Of a stretch of DNA of 10,173 nucleotides, positions 1 to 6,153 are shown one piece after another. The stretch is taken from the NCBI GenBank assembly GCA_020348185.1, contig CP070743.1:1162117-1172289 (forward strand). The letters are read 5' to 3'. The position numbers and the translations under genes were made by a program. This stretch comes from Nitrospirota bacterium. Lineage in GTDB: Bacteria > Nitrospirota > Nitrospiria > Nitrospirales > UBA8639. Position 1 is the first letter of the stretch; every line of letters begins with the position of its first letter. Under the pieces are notes generated by a model. It was not told the origin of the DNA and did not search any database. It worked only from the letters and a program-made list of their open reading frames with translations.

Positions 1-60
1 CTACCCTCTCTGTTATTCTGACGTTGAAGCGTTGAAAAAGGTTTAACTTTTAGTTCTTGA

Positions 61-107
61 AATCTTAATTCTCAGATTTGATATCTGAGATTTGAGATCT
101 GAAATTT
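61..107. repeat. AT-rich GAGATTTGAGAT-like palindromic leader repeat
   Basis: This AT-rich stretch repeats short variants of TCTGAGAT and TTTGAGAT on both strands. It contains a perfect 8-bp dyad, TCTCAGAT at 70-77 and ATCTGAGA at 83-90, around a 5-base loop. A related tract lies at 5631-5696, and in both places the tract ends just before the ribosome binding site of a plus-strand gene. It could be a small intergenic repeat family, or an RNA structure in the leader. The sequence does not decide between these. Confidence 0.55.
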
Positions 108-127
108 ACTACAGAGGAGTGTTCAAT

Positions 128-556
128 ATGGGAGAAGTCGATGCGGGACCTGCTATTCCGGCAAAACCGATGCCGGATTTAACATCATTGGAAGTTGACC
201 CGAATCAGGGAGAGCGATTGTATAAGGCGGCATTTGTCCATTCCAAGCAGGGCACCACTTACCGACTCGTTTCAAAAACGTTATCTGACGGAAAACTGGA
301 CCTTGTCCATTATGTCTGCGATCTCGATTCGGATGGCACGCAATTTGGAAAACGTCGAATACGTCGAATCCATTCACAACCTCATAATCGTTTTGATCAG
401 GAAGTTGAAACGATTAAAAAGGAAATCGCGGATAATGGAGAGGAGGTTCAGGGAGTTTGGACGCATGATTTGACGACATTTTCAGACCTCCCCGCCCAGA
501 GTTCAAGCCTTGAGGGTTGGACCGTTCAAACGGCCAAAGAAATTCATCCTGCCTGA
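128..556 (+). CDS. Conserved-looking hypothetical protein, 142 aa
   Basis: I do not recognise this protein. The ATG at 128 is chosen because a strong Shine-Dalgarno sequence (GAGGAG, 113-118) lies ten bases ahead of it. The frame stays open upstream to an ATG at 92, but that would place the ribosome site inside the gene. The product is soluble, with no signal peptide or membrane segment. Its N-terminus is rich in proline and glycine (about residues 4-20). A middle part of alternating polar and hydrophobic residues (about 25-80) could form beta strands, and an acidic/basic helix-like stretch follows (about 90-115). It stands alone on its strand: the next gene converges on it from 859, so it is probably monocistronic. 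A small cytoplasmic beta-rich domain is a guess from composition only. Confidence 0.75.
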   Translation: MGEVDAGPAIPAKPMPDLTSLEVDPNQGERLYKAAFVHSKQGTTYRLVSKTLSDGKLDLVHYVCDLDSDGTQFGKRRIRRIHSQPHNRFDQEVETIKKEIADNGEEVQGVWTHDLTTFSDLPAQSSSLEGWTVQTAKEIHPA

Positions 557-662
557 GTTTAGTCCGGATTCCGCACATGGATTCCGAATAATTGCTCAAC
601 GGCCGATCTGCCAATACCAGTTATAACGTAATCTTTCTTATTCAGTTCTTGTCATCCGGTTT

Positions 663-685
663 GTAGTTGCACCATCTCATGGTGC
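663..685 (+). repeat. REP-like element R1 (GTAG head plus palindrome)
   Basis: A GTAG tetranucleotide (663-666) is followed by TT and the palindrome GCACCATCTCATGGTGC (669-685), with a 7-bp stem and a CTC loop. A GTAG head beside an imperfect palindrome is the known architecture of REP sequences mobilised by RAYT (Y1 REP-associated) transposases. It pairs with an inverted copy at 803-825. Confidence 0.75.
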
Positions 686-802
686 CTCTTCTTCGTAACG
701 CCAATAGCAACTCCAGATACAGGAGAGAAAAGAGACAGGTATTTCCGATTGAACTTGCCTCCCTGAAATTATGGGAACCACCTCATCGTGTCCTGGCCAA
801 AG

Positions 803-825
803 GCAGCATAAGATGCTGCGGCTAC
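803..825 (-). repeat. REP-like element R2, inverted partner of R1
   Basis: The palindrome GCAGCATAAGATGCTGC (803-819) is followed by GG and CTAC (822-825), which is the GTAG head on the minus strand. With R1 it forms a head-out inverted pair enclosing about 117 bases, like a REPIN or BIME. Its stem carries GCAGCAT where R1 has GCACCAT, with the matching change in the other arm. Confidence 0.75.
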
Positions 826-858
826 AAGAAGAAACCGATCGAAACGATTTGAATCTCT

Positions 859-2130
859 TTATACTCGAATCACGCCCATATCTGGCGATTCGTCTAGAAA
901 TGGCGTAGTCTCAACCACTAAATATCCGTAAGCCTTGCGGAGGGAACGCTCAACGTGATCGGGAGATGGCCCTTTCGCTAAAAGAAAACCCAAATACCGT
1001 GTTCCTTCAGGGAGGGGAACCAAAAGATCTCCAGACCGGGCCGTCACTTCAAGGAGAGTGATGCCGGACGTGTTTCGAGCTTCAGTTTGGCCGTGAAGGG
1101 CCTGAAAATAACCCTGCTCTTTGATCGGCAGCATCATGACTCCCGCCGCCTGCTTTTCGCGTTCAAAGGTAGGAATTTCAAGACGTAACGTATGGCGGAG
1201 TATAAGTTCCTCAAGCGTCATTCCCGACCCGAATTGTAGTATTTGTGAGCATCGCCCCCCAATCGATCGTCCTGCCAGTTCGATGACCCAAACACCCGAG
1301 GTATTAATTCGCAATTCTCCATGTACCGGCCCTTCGGCTAGGCCCAACGCATGTGCGGCCCCCTGAAGGGTGTCGGTAATTTGATCCTGAATCTCAGAGG
1401 GCAGTCGTGAAGGGGTGATGTAGATTGTCTCTTCGAAAAATGGCCCGTCCAGGGGGTCCGGCTTATCAAATAATGCCAAAACCTGGAGGGTGCCCTTTGT
1501 CAAAATACCTTCCACAGCCACTTCAGTTCCAGGAACGAAATCTTCCACAAGCAGGGTTTGGGCGGCCTTCTCTTTTTGAGTGAGCCCGAGTTGGATCAGC
1601 AAGGATTTGACTCTGGTAAAGGCTTGGCAAAAACTCTCGGGGTCATCGGCTCGGATAACGCCACAACTGGCGGAGAGTATTAAGGGCTTGACGACACACG
1701 GATATTGGATGTGGTTGGCGATCTGTTTAGGATCCTCATGAATAGAATAGGCCTCGAAATGAGGAATGCGAATCTTTGATGTCTGAAGGAGCGTTCGCAT
1801 TTCCAGTTTATTGCGAGCTGCTGAAGCCGCTTTTGGTGAATGATGAGGGAGTCCGAGAACAAAAGCCAGAGAGGCCGCAATGAACGTGGTGGTATCTTCC
1901 ACGCCAATAATACCATCAAGAGGCTGGGCCTTCATGAGGCGTTCAACGCGATCTTGTGATTCCTTGAAGTTTTGGAAATCCAAAAGCAACACCCCAATCG
2001 ATGGAACATTTTCCCACCGACCGGCTTGTTCACATCCAATGGTGACAGAAATATTGAGTCTCCGAGCGGCTTCGAGGAAGGCCTCAGCACGGTATGTCGC
2101 AGTTGGAAGAAGCAGAAGGATATGAGGCAT
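859..2130 (-). CDS. ATP-grasp domain ligase (amino-acid-ligase-like)
   Basis: This 423-residue protein looks like an ATP-grasp carboxylate-amine/thiol ligase, an enzyme type that activates a carboxylate as acyl phosphate and joins it to an amine. Visible in order are an N-terminal Rossmann-like pre-ATP-grasp domain (residues 1-100, ending in GVEDTTTFIAASLAFVLGLP), the nucleotide-binding lysine in PCVVKPL (K148), a small loop SASCGV (153-158), the adenine-side VEDFVPG (195-201), the acidic metal-binding positions E272 (HGELRI) and E284 (IELAGRSIGG), and a C-terminal domain (about 325-423) like those of L-amino-acid ligases. All core residues are present, so it should be active. The substrate cannot be read from sequence. 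No good Shine-Dalgarno precedes the ATG at 2130. A REP hairpin sits 28 bases upstream. The ferredoxin and radical SAM genes lie upstream on the same strand and may belong to the same pathway. A glycinamide- or biotin-carboxylase-like role is less likely given the divergent motifs. Confidence 0.9.
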   Translation of the reverse strand: MPHILLLLPTATYRAEAFLEAARRLNISVTIGCEQAGRWENVPSIGVLLLDFQNFKESQDRVERLMKAQPLDGIIGVEDTTTFIAASLAFVLGLPHHSPKAASAARNKLEMRTLLQTSKIRIPHFEAYSIHEDPKQIANHIQYPCVVKPLILSASCGVIRADDPESFCQAFTRVKSLLIQLGLTQKEKAAQTLLVEDFVPGTEVAVEGILTKGTLQVLALFDKPDPLDGPFFEETIYITPSRLPSEIQDQITDTLQGAAHALGLAEGPVHGELRINTSGVWVIELAGRSIGGRCSQILQFGSGMTLEELILRHTLRLEIPTFEREKQAAGVMMLPIKEQGYFQALHGQTEARNTSGITLLEVTARSGDLLVPLPEGTRYLGFLLAKGPSPDHVERSLRKAYGYLVVETTPFLDESPDMGVIRV

Positions 2131-2158
2131 TATAAGAATAGTTTCTGGTTATCGGTTT

Positions 2159-2181
2159 GTAGCTGCAGCATCTTATGCTGC
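2159..2181 (+). repeat. REP-like element R3, single copy
   Basis: A GTAG head (2159-2162), CT, then GCAGCATCTTATGCTGC (2165-2181). The palindrome is the reverse complement of the R2 and R5 palindromes (their loop reads AAG, this one CTT). Unlike the other four copies it has no inverted partner nearby. It lies 28 bases upstream of the ATP-grasp start, so it would fold in that gene's mRNA leader if transcription comes from further upstream. Confidence 0.75.
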
Positions 2182-2203
2182 CCCCGACCAATGGAATGGT
2201 TCT

Positions 2204-2399
2204 AAAGGGTCCAGGGGTCGAAAGGGTCGAAAAGGTCACAGATGTCAAAGAGGTTAAAGGGGTCGTCGGGTTTTAAGATTTGCCAATGTCCACTCTCCGG
2301 ACCTCTTAGACTTTTAGACCTCCTGGATTTTTTGGACCCTTAGACCATTTTAACTTTTTTACTCTTCGACTCCTTAGACCTCTCTGACTTCCTGACCCT
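2204..2399. repeat. Degenerate GGTC repeat tract in two opposed halves
   Basis: The left half (about 2207-2271) is a run of degenerate short units such as AAGGGTCGAA and AGGTCA, with GGTC recurring roughly every 9-10 bases. The right half (about 2300-2399) carries the complementary form (GACCTCTTAGAC, TTAGACC, TGACCC), so the whole forms a long imperfect inverted repeat around a short unrelated centre. The right end overlaps the stop and last codons of the radical SAM gene. Spacing and sequence vary too much for a CRISPR array. It may be a 3'-end structure of the minus-strand radical SAM transcript, or a satellite-like expansion. Confidence 0.65.
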
Positions 2400-3975
2400 T
2401 TATGTGGAGGGGTTCAAATTGTTGCTTGGTTGGTTCGGCACAACAAAACCAGGGTTCGGTCAATCGGGGAGGTTTGGGGCGTCGGACCGGATGTCTGGTC
2501 GCCGAAGATATCCCGTGATAGGGAATCCCAGCTACTTCATGGGCGAGTTTTGATAGACGGAAAAACGTCTTCTCAACAGGCGCTCTCATCTTAGAATCTT
2601 CTTCCACTACTGCCATCACTCTTTCGTATAAGGCATCCATTCGTTCATCAGGATGTTTCCAGAGATATTGAAATTTTGATCGATCAAGGTCCCTGATGAA
2701 TTGCTGAATGGGATGAGGGTGTGCGGGTGGTGGTGTGAGGAGCGCCGATCCTGGGGGGACGAGAAGACGCACAGTAAATTGGACAGGATCGATGGCGTCT
2801 ATGAGGTCATGATGCTCTACCAGATCGAACATTTCAAGATAATCCTCGAGAGACGTCCATGGCGTGAAGGCGACGAGGGAGGGACGAAGAGTCATTCCCG
2901 TATCTTTCAGGATTTGCAAAGCGGTGAATATGTCTTCTCTCGTATGTCCTTTCTCTAAATGAAGAAGGACGGTGTCGCTAAAGGACTCTACCGCCGAAAT
3001 CACGAATAAACATCCAAGTTCGGCGAACTCTGTAAATTGATCACGATGTTTAATGATGTGCTCTATTTTCGTTGTAAAGTCAAAAGTCAGTTGAGGAAAT
3101 TCTTTGTGCATGTTTCGAAGGATATTGAGTGAATGACGGGGACCGTTGAGGAAATCAGCATCTCCAAAGGTGATGTGGGCTGCTCCAAGCTGGACTTGTT
3201 GTTGAATATCTTCCAGAACTACCTTTTCGGGAATGACGAGGAATCGTCCTTTATAGACAGGGACAATGGGGCAGTGAAGACAGGTGTGGAGACATCCTCG
3301 ACTGGTCTCAACATTTCCAACAATATGTTGAGAGTCTCGATAATCGAGTTTGGCATATTTATCCAGGGAGGGTAGTGTCGCCCTGAATGGTACGGCAAAT
3401 GGTGCTCGCTCTGATTGGGAAGAAATTTGGTGTTCGGGTTCGAAAGGTTGCCGTTTAAGAAGGGGAGGCACAAGATTATTCCGGGTGCTGACACCCGGAA
3501 TCCCCTTCGTCCAGGATAATGGAGCGGGCTGGGTGTGTGATCCCTCATGTTCCTCGATTTTTCCAATCCTCTGCTGTTCCAACCGTTCAAGAAGGGTCAG
3601 CAAGGGAGTTTCAAATTCGCCACCAATCACCGAATCGGCTACTTGTTCCAGAAGATACTGATCGTTCAACGAAGCGTAAAGTCCGTAAAAACACAAGTGT
3701 ATTGTGGGCTTGAGACGCCTGAGCGTTTGTGCGACCTGGAAGCCCAACCTGAGGGCGGTGTGCATGGGGACCGAAATTCCAATGAATTGAACCGGAGAAA
3801 TTCTCATTTTCTCAAGAGGCTCGACGGAAAGATCGAGGGACATGGGAGCATAGCCGGCCTGTTTCAGGAATCCCATCGGTTGTGCAATTCCTAGTGGTTG
3901 GTGGCCAAGCTCGTAGCAGGAAATCAGAAGAATCGATTCGGGATCGCGAAGTGAGGGGAGATTAGACTCTTTCAT
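2374..3975 (-). CDS. B12-domain radical SAM protein with CCAEP C-terminal tail
   Basis: This 533-residue protein has an N-terminal cobalamin-binding-like domain (about 15-130, starting ILLISCYELGHQPLGIAQP), a proline- and charge-rich linker (about 132-205), and a radical SAM core. The core has the CX3CX2C [4Fe-4S] motif at C228, C232 and C235 (SRGCLHTCLHC), a downstream FGDADF (270-275), and strands consistent with the TIM-barrel. Near the end is WFCCAEP (C511, C512), the mark of the CUAEP/CCAEP-tail radical SAM (seleno)protein family, in which some members have selenocysteine at the second position. Here both codons are TGT. The reaction is unknown; methyl transfer, C-C or C-S bond formation are all possible for B12 radical SAM enzymes. 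A hairpin with a U-rich tail ends 17 bases upstream of the start, and no convincing Shine-Dalgarno is present. The last eight or so residues come from the GGTC repeat tract. A perfect 10-bp hairpin (3478-3501) lies within the linker coding region. Confidence 0.9.
   Translation of the reverse strand: MKESNLPSLRDPESILLISCYELGHQPLGIAQPMGFLKQAGYAPMSLDLSVEPLEKMRISPVQFIGISVPMHTALRLGFQVAQTLRRLKPTIHLCFYGLYASLNDQYLLEQVADSVIGGEFETPLLTLLERLEQQRIGKIEEHEGSHTQPAPLSWTKGIPGVSTRNNLVPPLLKRQPFEPEHQISSQSERAPFAVPFRATLPSLDKYAKLDYRDSQHIVGNVETSRGCLHTCLHCPIVPVYKGRFLVIPEKVVLEDIQQQVQLGAAHITFGDADFLNGPRHSLNILRNMHKEFPQLTFDFTTKIEHIIKHRDQFTEFAELGCLFVISAVESFSDTVLLHLEKGHTREDIFTALQILKDTGMTLRPSLVAFTPWTSLEDYLEMFDLVEHHDLIDAIDPVQFTVRLLVPPGSALLTPPPAHPHPIQQFIRDLDRSKFQYLWKHPDERMDALYERVMAVVEEDSKMRAPVEKTFFRLSKLAHEVAGIPYHGISSATRHPVRRPKPPRLTEPWFCCAEPTKQQFEPLHIKGQEVREV
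3478..3501. repeat. Perfect palindrome inside the radical SAM linker
   Basis: The arms ATTCCGGGTG (3478-3487) and CACCCGGAAT (3492-3501) match over all ten bases around a CTGA loop. It lies in frame within the radical SAM gene and encodes part of the non-conserved linker (about residues 160-167). Such a hairpin could be a palindromic element tolerated in a loop, or a local mRNA structure that slows translation between two domains. Confidence 0.6.
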
Positions 3976-3992
3976 CTCTTAGTACAAAATAG

Positions 3993-4035
3993 AAAAGCCC
4001 AGGCTTGCTTGGAAGAATGGCAAGGCTGGGCTTTT
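3993..4035 (-). terminator. Hairpin with U-rich tail, ferredoxin 3' end
   Basis: The 16-base arms at 3993-4008 and 4020-4035 pair with one mismatch around an 11-base loop. The outer base pairs are AAAA/TTTT, so on the minus strand a T-run (TTTTCTATTTTG) follows the stem, as in an intrinsic terminator. It lies 37 bases after the ferredoxin stop. A-runs on the other side would let it act in both directions. It ends only 17 bases before the radical SAM start codon, which makes attenuation or read-through control possible. Confidence 0.8.
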
Positions 4036-4072
4036 CCTGTCTCTGAGTCGAAAAGGATTCGCGAATGAAGAA

Positions 4073-4420
4073 CTAGTTTCGTACGCCACTCCAGACTTTT
4101 TCGGGATCAATTTCTTTGTCTGGATTTAATGTTCTGGCTTTTTCTAAGAGCGTTTCGGTCGTTTCAGGAACTTCCGGATCAGAAATGCAACAGTCATCGA
4201 CCGGGCATACCGCCGCACATTGAGGCTCGTCAAAATGCCCGACGCACTCCGTACAGCGTTCGTAGGTGATGACGTAGACGGTGTCACCCTCTCCTTGTCC
4301 TTCACCGACTTTGTGGCCTCCCTCTTCGGCCGCACTGCGGGTTTCAAAAATGGCTTCATTGGGGCATTCCGGCAAACATGCCCCGCAATTAATACATTCT
4401 TCAGTAATAAGCAGCGACAT
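4073..4420 (-). CDS. YfhL/Alvin-type 2[4Fe-4S] ferredoxin
   Basis: This 115-residue cytoplasmic electron carrier holds two [4Fe-4S] clusters. The first site is C9, C12, C15 and C19 followed by proline (CINCGACLPECP). The second is C56, C59, C68 and C72 (CTECVGHFDEPQCAAVCP), with the eight-residue spacer between the second and third cysteine that marks the Allochromatium vinosum/YfhL type, whose clusters have very low potential. The C-terminal acidic helix of this type is present (about 85-110). Between the two sites is a longer Gly/Glu-rich loop (about 27-48) than in E. coli YfhL, and an extra C77-C78 pair follows the second site. The start at 4420 is set by GGAGG a few bases ahead; the frame stays open to 4456, but that start would bury the ribosome site. 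The radical SAM gene lies next on the same strand, so this ferredoxin is a plausible reductant for its cluster, though ferredoxins of this kind serve many enzymes. Confidence 0.95.
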   Translation of the reverse strand: MSLLITEECINCGACLPECPNEAIFETRSAAEEGGHKVGEGQGEGDTVYVITYERCTECVGHFDEPQCAAVCPVDDCCISDPEVPETTETLLEKARTLNPDKEIDPEKVWSGVRN

Positions 4421-4621
4421 AGATCCTCCTTCCGAACGAGTAGGTCGGAAATGCAAGTATTGGCTTATTTTAGATTCAATTCCAAGAACTGAGGGGTCAT
4501 TCTAACCCCATGATTTTTCACTCGTCAACGGCACAGAAGACCTAAAGAGGTAAGCCATTCGGTCCTTTCTCCTCAACACATACGTGGACCCTATGATTTC
4601 AACTTTCCCATAAGTTACTCA

Positions 4622-4674
4622 AATGTGATAAGTTCTCCAACCTACGGTTCTCAAGTAGGATTTTATCTTACATG
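4622..4674. other. Imperfect dyad in divergent intergenic region
   Basis: In the 298-base gap between the diverging ferredoxin and transporter genes there is an imperfect dyad. ATGTGATAA near 4623 faces TTATCTTACAT near 4663, with CCTAC/GTAGG inside it. It ends about 45 bases before the transporter start, where an operator or leader hairpin would sit. No clear -35/-10 pair could be assigned with it, so this is only a candidate. Confidence 0.25.
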
Positions 4675-4718
4675 ACATCTCTCAAATACTGTCATTTGGT
4701 CCAAACTCACACTCCATA

Positions 4719-5600
4719 ATGGATCGGTCAAGAGAAGTCACGGCATACGGCGCTCTGACAACAGCAGCGGTTGTCTGGGGTGGGTCGATTGTGGCGCAAA
4801 AAATTGCGTTAGGCCCCTTCTCTCCAGTTGAGGTATCGGTTTTTCGGGGTTTGGGGGCCTTGATGATACTCATTCCCCTCTGGTGGTGGCGCGAAAGCCG
4901 ACCCACATTTTCTTTGCGCGACTGGGGAGTGTTTGGGGTACTGGGGCTGGGAGTATTGGGGAATCACCTTTTGGTCTTATTTGGATTGCAAAGCATTGGG
5001 GCGGGGGGTGCGGGAATTATCATTGGCGCAAGTCCCGCCATCACCGCCTTTTTGTCTTTTCTGATTCTCCGCGATGTGCCGTTTAGTAAAGTCTGGTTTG
5101 GATGTATCATGTCTTTTGCTGGCGTGGCATTAGTTTCTTGGACCGGTGTCAAAGAGGGGGCTGGAGAAAACCCCTTAGTTGGAGGAACCCTGATTGTCCT
5201 GGCATTGATGAGTTGGGCCCTCTATACCATCGGAAGCCGGCGAGTGATGGAACGATTTTCTCCCCTGACGGTGAATTGGACAACGCTGCTGATCTCGATT
5301 TTTCTTCAAATTCCCCTTCTCCTGACGAACCAAAAAATGCTTGTTCATGGAATCGAATCGGTTCCGATGAACGGGTGGTTCGCACTGGTGTATGTCGTGG
5401 TGTTTGCCACGGCCTTGGGGCAACAGGCTTGGCTCTTTGGGGTAGAGGGGGTTGGGCCGTCCAGAGCCGGCATTTTTGTGAACCTCATTCCCGTTTCGGC
5501 TTTGGTCTTGTCTTTCCTGCTGTTGGGCGAGTCGATCGGCGGAAGAGAACTATTGGGAATTGTACTCATCTTAGGTGGTGTGTGGTTTGTCAATCGATAG
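4719..5600 (+). CDS. EamA/DMT-superfamily transporter
   Basis: This 293-residue inner-membrane protein has about ten hydrophobic segments in two homologous halves (about 8-141 and 154-292), the EamA arrangement of the drug/metabolite transporter superfamily. The first half opens with YGALTTAAVVWGGSIVAQK and has a conserved glycine-rich stretch IGAGGAGIIIGASPAITAF split over segments 3-4. The second half ends with GPSRAGIFVNLIPVSALVL followed by LLGE, the usual signature near the final helices. Length matches the family. Members export or take up amino acids, metabolites or drugs, and the substrate cannot be deduced here. The ATG at 4719 has no strong Shine-Dalgarno, but the protein starts normally for the family. 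It diverges from the ferredoxin gene and is followed by a small hairpin, so it is probably transcribed alone or with the NTF2-like gene downstream. Confidence 0.92.
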   Translation: MDRSREVTAYGALTTAAVVWGGSIVAQKIALGPFSPVEVSVFRGLGALMILIPLWWWRESRPTFSLRDWGVFGVLGLGVLGNHLLVLFGLQSIGAGGAGIIIGASPAITAFLSFLILRDVPFSKVWFGCIMSFAGVALVSWTGVKEGAGENPLVGGTLIVLALMSWALYTIGSRRVMERFSPLTVNWTTLLISIFLQIPLLLTNQKMLVHGIESVPMNGWFALVYVVVFATALGQQAWLFGVEGVGPSRAGIFVNLIPVSALVLSFLLLGESIGGRELLGIVLILGGVWFVNR

Positions 5601-5602
5601 GG

Positions 5603-5629
5603 TACAAGAAACGTTTCTCGTTTCTTGTA
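5603..5629 (+). terminator. Hairpin after the transporter gene
   Basis: Perfect 11-bp arms, TACAAGAAACG (5603-5613) and CGTTTCTTGTA (5619-5629), surround a 5-base loop two bases after the transporter stop codon. The position fits a terminator or a 3'-end stabiliser. The run of T after it is poor, so termination may be partial. Confidence 0.55.
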
Positions 5630-5630
5630 A

Positions 5631-5696
5631 TCTCAGATTTCAAATTTCGCATCTCAAAATTAGAATCTGAGATATGAGATTTGTGATTTGAGATCT
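5631..5696. repeat. AT-rich GAGATTTGAGAT-like palindromic tract, second copy
   Basis: TCTCAGATT (5631-5639) and AATCTGAGA (5664-5672) form a 9-bp dyad. An overlapping imperfect dyad pairs CAAATTTCGCATCTCA (5641-5656) with the TGAGATATGAGATTTG run that follows 5667. The composition and core words match the tract at 61-107, and again the next feature is a ribosome binding site of a plus-strand gene. Confidence 0.55.
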
Positions 5697-5719
5697 TCTT
5701 GAAGGAAAGGAAACTAAAG

Positions 5720-6145
5720 ATGGAATCTGAGTCCTCGAAAGGGGGTGAAATGATGTTGAAGGAACGGATTGAGGAGGTGACTCGGACGAATGAGGATTTT
5801 TACAAGGCGTTTGAAAGTTTGGATGTGACAGCAATGGATCGAATTTGGGCCCATCAAGAATATATCACCTGTATTCATCCGGGTTGGAGTATTCGGGTCG
5901 GATGGCCCGCAGTCCGGGATTCCTGGGTTGTGATTTTCAACAATACGTTTTCGATGGAGTTCCAATTGACGGAACTTCAAGTTCAAGTCGCTGCGGACGT
6001 TGCCTGGGTGATTTGCACCGAAAACATTGCCAGTCGGGTAGGTGAGACAACCCAAAACAGTCGAGTGGTGGCGACAAACCTATACGAACGAATCGGGGAT
6101 GACTGGAAAATCATTCATCATCATGGATCGCCTCTAATGGAATGA
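5720..6145 (+). CDS. NTF2/SnoaL-like domain protein
   Basis: This 141-residue protein resembles the SnoaL-like / DUF4440 branch of the NTF2 fold, small cone-shaped domains that act as enzymes or ligand binders. An N-terminal helix (about 14-36: ERIEEVTRTNEDFYKAFESLD) leads to IWAHQEYITCIHPGW (42-56), then GWPAVRDSW (61-69), and beta strands ending in the typical YERIGDDWKIIHHHGSP (122-138). The late histidine run and HPGW resemble stand-alone members found in many bacteria without an assigned reaction. The ATG at 5720 has AAGGAAAGG about nine bases upstream. An alternative ATG at 5750 follows GGGGGTG closely and would also give a complete domain, so the first ten residues are uncertain. It follows the transporter on the same strand after a hairpin, and converges with the exported protein gene, whose stop is eight bases away. 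Confidence 0.85.
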   Translation: MESESSKGGEMMLKERIEEVTRTNEDFYKAFESLDVTAMDRIWAHQEYITCIHPGWSIRVGWPAVRDSWVVIFNNTFSMEFQLTELQVQVAADVAWVICTENIASRVGETTQNSRVVATNLYERIGDDWKIIHHHGSPLME

Positions 6146-6153
6146 TGGACAGG

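Larger units (their letters stand above)
557..858. other. Intergenic region between converging genes, holding a REP pair
   Basis: Two genes converge on this 302-base gap. I see no credible gene in it: the 61-codon frame at 667-852 runs through both REP palindromes and has no ribosome site. The only clear structures are the two inverted REP-like elements described separately (663-685 and 803-825). A direct repeat of GGATTCCG occurs near 568-587. No canonical terminator with a T-tract was found, so the REP hairpins may be the 3' structures protecting both transcripts. Confidence 0.6.

Noticed and set aside
663..825. Insertion sequence bounded by the R1/R2 inverted repeats
   Set aside because: The 117-base interior codes for nothing and no target duplication was seen; the ends match REP architecture better than IS terminal repeats.
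667..852. 61-codon frame in the 557-858 gap
   Set aside because: It reads through both REP palindromes, has no Shine-Dalgarno, and its start lies inside a REP.
2204..2399. CRISPR array
   Set aside because: Units are short, degenerate and irregularly spaced with no constant repeat and spacer lengths, and no cas gene is present.
5102..5677. Open frame of 191 codons overlapping the transporter gene
   Set aside because: It is out of frame with the EamA gene, runs on through the hairpin and AT-rich repeat, and its product is Cys/Trp/Arg-rich without a recognisable domain.
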